From Pseudomonadota bacterium (GTDB lineage Bacteria; Pseudomonadota; Alphaproteobacteria; Rhizobiales; Pleomorphomonadaceae), in assembly GCA_018262505.1 (NCBI GenBank), contig JAGSYV010000016.1:1-38070 (forward strand): a stretch of 38,070 bases of DNA. Reading direction: 5' to 3'. The position numbers were made by a program, and so were the translations under genes. Of this stretch, positions 36,596 to 38,070 are shown piece by piece. The first letter of the stretch is position 1. The number at the start of each line of letters is the position of its first letter. Below the pieces are notes generated by a model. That model did no database searches. It was not told the origin of the DNA and saw only the letters and a program-made list of their open reading frames with translations.

Positions 36596-36674
36596 TCGAT
36601 CCTCGTATCGTGCGTTCATCAATGAGGCGGCGCGCCTGATGGCGTGGTGTGTGCCGATGGCAGGCGAGTGAGCG

Positions 36675-37184
36675 ATGTTTGAAGTCGGCTGGACGGAAAT
36701 CCTGGTGATCGCCATCGTGGCGCTCATCGTCTTTCCCACCAAGGATCTGCCGCGTCTGCTGAGGACCGTCGGTCAACTGGTCGGCAAGGCGCGGCGCATG
36801 GCCGGCGACATGCAGTCGCAGTTCAATCAGGCGCTGCGTGAGGCCGAGCGCGAGGCCGATCTCGCCGACCTCAAGAACAGCGTCCAGAACGCCAATCCGT
36901 TGACCGATCTCAAAAAGGCCTTCGATCCCGTACGCACATTGGGTGACGACCTGAAGAAAACGGTTGCGACGCCAATCTCGCCGAAAGCTGTCGAATCTGC
37001 GGCTACCCCGGTCCCAACCGACGCGTCCCTGCCGGCGGCAACTGCGACGCCCGCCGACGGATCGGTACCGACTGAGGCTCATCATCCGACGGAAGTCTCG
37101 CCGCCGGCCGGACCGGAAAAGCCAGTTGACGAACGGGCTTCCGGAGCGTCCGCTTCGGCTGGCAAGGACGGGGGCGCCGCATGA
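36675..37184 (+). CDS. tatB: Sec-independent translocase subunit TatB
   Basis: The 169-residue protein starts with the TatB signature MFEVGWTEILVIAIVALIVF, with the conserved Glu8 in its helix. The amphipathic helix PRLLRTVGQLVGKARRMAGDM follows, and a coiled, charged stretch runs to about 100. The last 70 residues are a Pro/Ala/Thr-rich low-complexity tail. With TatC it forms the receptor for twin-arginine signal peptides. It overlaps tatC by four bases (ATGA). Confidence 0.95.
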   Translation: MFEVGWTEILVIAIVALIVFPTKDLPRLLRTVGQLVGKARRMAGDMQSQFNQALREAEREADLADLKNSVQNANPLTDLKKAFDPVRTLGDDLKKTVATPISPKAVESAATPVPTDASLPAATATPADGSVPTEAHHPTEVSPPAGPEKPVDERASGASASAGKDGGAA

Positions 37185-37981
37185 CGACCAAGGACGAAGA
37201 CGACGAGATTGAGGCGTCTAAGGCCCCACTCATCGCGCATCTTGCCGAACTGCGGTCACGTCTCCTGAAGTCGCTGGTCGCGATTCTTATCTGTTTCCTG
37301 ATTTGCTTCTTCTTTGCCCAGGATATTTTCAACATCCTGGTCATCCCTTACGAGCGCGCGGCGGGCGCCTCGCAAAACGTGCGGCTGATCTACACCGCGC
37401 CGCAGGAGTATTTTTTCACCCAGCTGAAGCTCGCCCTGTTCGGCGCCTTTTTCATCGCCTTTCCGGTGATCGCCAACCAGATCTACATGTTCGTGGCACC
37501 GGGCCTCTACAAACATGAGCGGCAGGCCTTTCTGCCCTTTCTGATCGCCACGCCGATCCTGTTCCTGCTCGGCGCACTGATGGTGTTCTTCTTCGTGATG
37601 CCGGCCATCATGCTGTTTTTCCTGTCGATGCAGCAGACGGGCGGCAATGGGAAGGCGGCAATCGAACTCTTGCCCAAAGTGTCGGAGTACCTCAGCCTGA
37701 TCATGACGCTGATCTTCGCCTTCGGGATTGTGTTCCAACTGCCGGTGGTGCTGACATTGCTCGCTCGGATCGGTGTCGTTACCGAGGCGGGACTGAAGTC
37801 CTGGCGTCGCTACGCCATCTTGCTTTCCTTCGTGGTGGCCGCCGTATTGACGCCGCCTGACCCGATGAGCCAAATCCTGCTTGCGGTTCCGACGATGGTT
37901 CTCTACGAAGTGTCCATCATTGCCGTCAGGTACATCAAAAAGCGCGGCGAGTCCCGGGACGTCTCCACCACCGAAGGCTGA
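37181..37981 (+). CDS. tatC: Sec-independent translocase subunit TatC
   Basis: The 266-residue protein has six predicted membrane helices. The N-terminal LIAHLAELRSRLLKSL (about 12-27) and the first cytoplasmic loop APGLYKHERQAFLPF, with the glutamate that binds the twin-arginine signal, are the diagnostic features. FRLPVV-like FQLPVVLTLLARIGVV and LTPPDPMSQ near the end are also conserved. It shares a four-base overlap with tatB and precedes serS by 39 bases, as in other rhizobia. Confidence 0.97.
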   Translation: MTTKDEDDEIEASKAPLIAHLAELRSRLLKSLVAILICFLICFFFAQDIFNILVIPYERAAGASQNVRLIYTAPQEYFFTQLKLALFGAFFIAFPVIANQIYMFVAPGLYKHERQAFLPFLIATPILFLLGALMVFFFVMPAIMLFFLSMQQTGGNGKAAIELLPKVSEYLSLIMTLIFAFGIVFQLPVVLTLLARIGVVTEAGLKSWRRYAILLSFVVAAVLTPPDPMSQILLAVPTMVLYEVSIIAVRYIKKRGESRDVSTTEG

Positions 37982-38020
37982 TGCGAGGGCTCCGGCGGAC
38001 GTGCCGCGCGGGGAAAGCCA

Positions 38021-38070
38021 ATGCTCGACATCAAGTGGATTCGCGACAATCCGGAAGCCCTGAAGCACGC
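38021..38070 (+). CDS. serS: Seryl-tRNA synthetase, start only
   Basis: The last 50 bases open a frame reading MLDIKWIRDNPEALKHA, the typical beginning of bacterial SerRS (long coiled-coil arm follows in the full protein). GGGGAAAG stands a few bases before the ATG. The gene is cut by the window edge. Its place after tatC matches rhizobial gene order, which supports the call despite the short piece. Confidence 0.9.
   Translation, partial: MLDIKWIRDNPEALKH

Overview
The window looks like a chromosomal segment of a GC-rich alphaproteobacterium of the order Hyphomicrobiales (Rhizobiales). The strongest evidence is the right end, where erpA (divergent), dgt, argS, a SPOR-domain gene, nagZ, scpA, scpB, tatA, tatB, tatC and serS follow one another, an order I know from rhizobial genomes. 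The placing of sdhE close to mfd and the CysN/CysC fusion agree with this. No sequence search was possible, so genus is not assigned.

Layout, left to right. (a) 1-1520: a RidA-family gene and a ZntB/CorA-type transporter gene that is frameshifted. (b) 1560-9212: a minus-strand sugar utilisation operon, in transcription order binding protein, two permeases, a GH13 alpha-glucosidase and the ATPase, with a divergent LacI-type regulator. Between them lie a readable promoter and two LacI-type operators, one just downstream of the predicted start of transcription. (c) 9508-12232: sulfate activation, with cysD apparently broken by an internal deletion and an intact cysN-cysC fusion. (d) 12236-13645: an MFS exporter. 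(e) 13818-20677: sdhE and mfd, with mfd flanked by two paralogous membrane diguanylate cyclases whose motifs differ. (f) 20689-22413: a three-gene minus-strand operon (NnrS-like membrane protein, MIP18/DUF59 protein, DUF2249 protein) with a candidate FNR/NnrR box and a palindrome that covers the ribosome binding site. (g) 22562-25377: a FucO-like lactaldehyde reductase and an MFS transporter. (h) 25510-25970: an orphan short transcription unit with a strong -10, nested hairpins, a 50-codon Cys/Arg-rich reading frame and a strong terminator, next to a tRNA-Lys gene. (i) 26277-28500: an MFS transporter and a quinone oxidoreductase. (j) 28510-38070: the conserved housekeeping block, ending inside serS.

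How the genes fit together: the sugar operon imports a disaccharide, probably an alpha-glucoside, and hydrolyses it in the cytoplasm under LacI-type repression. cysDN(C) would make APS/PAPS for sulfur assimilation if cysD were intact. The region-f operon has the look of a low-oxygen or nitrogen-oxide responsive unit. scpAB belongs to chromosome condensation and tatABC to export of folded proteins. Two genes (zntB, cysD) carry frame disruptions. They may be true pseudogenes or assembly errors, and read mapping would tell which. No insertion sequence, prophage, CRISPR array or rRNA was seen.
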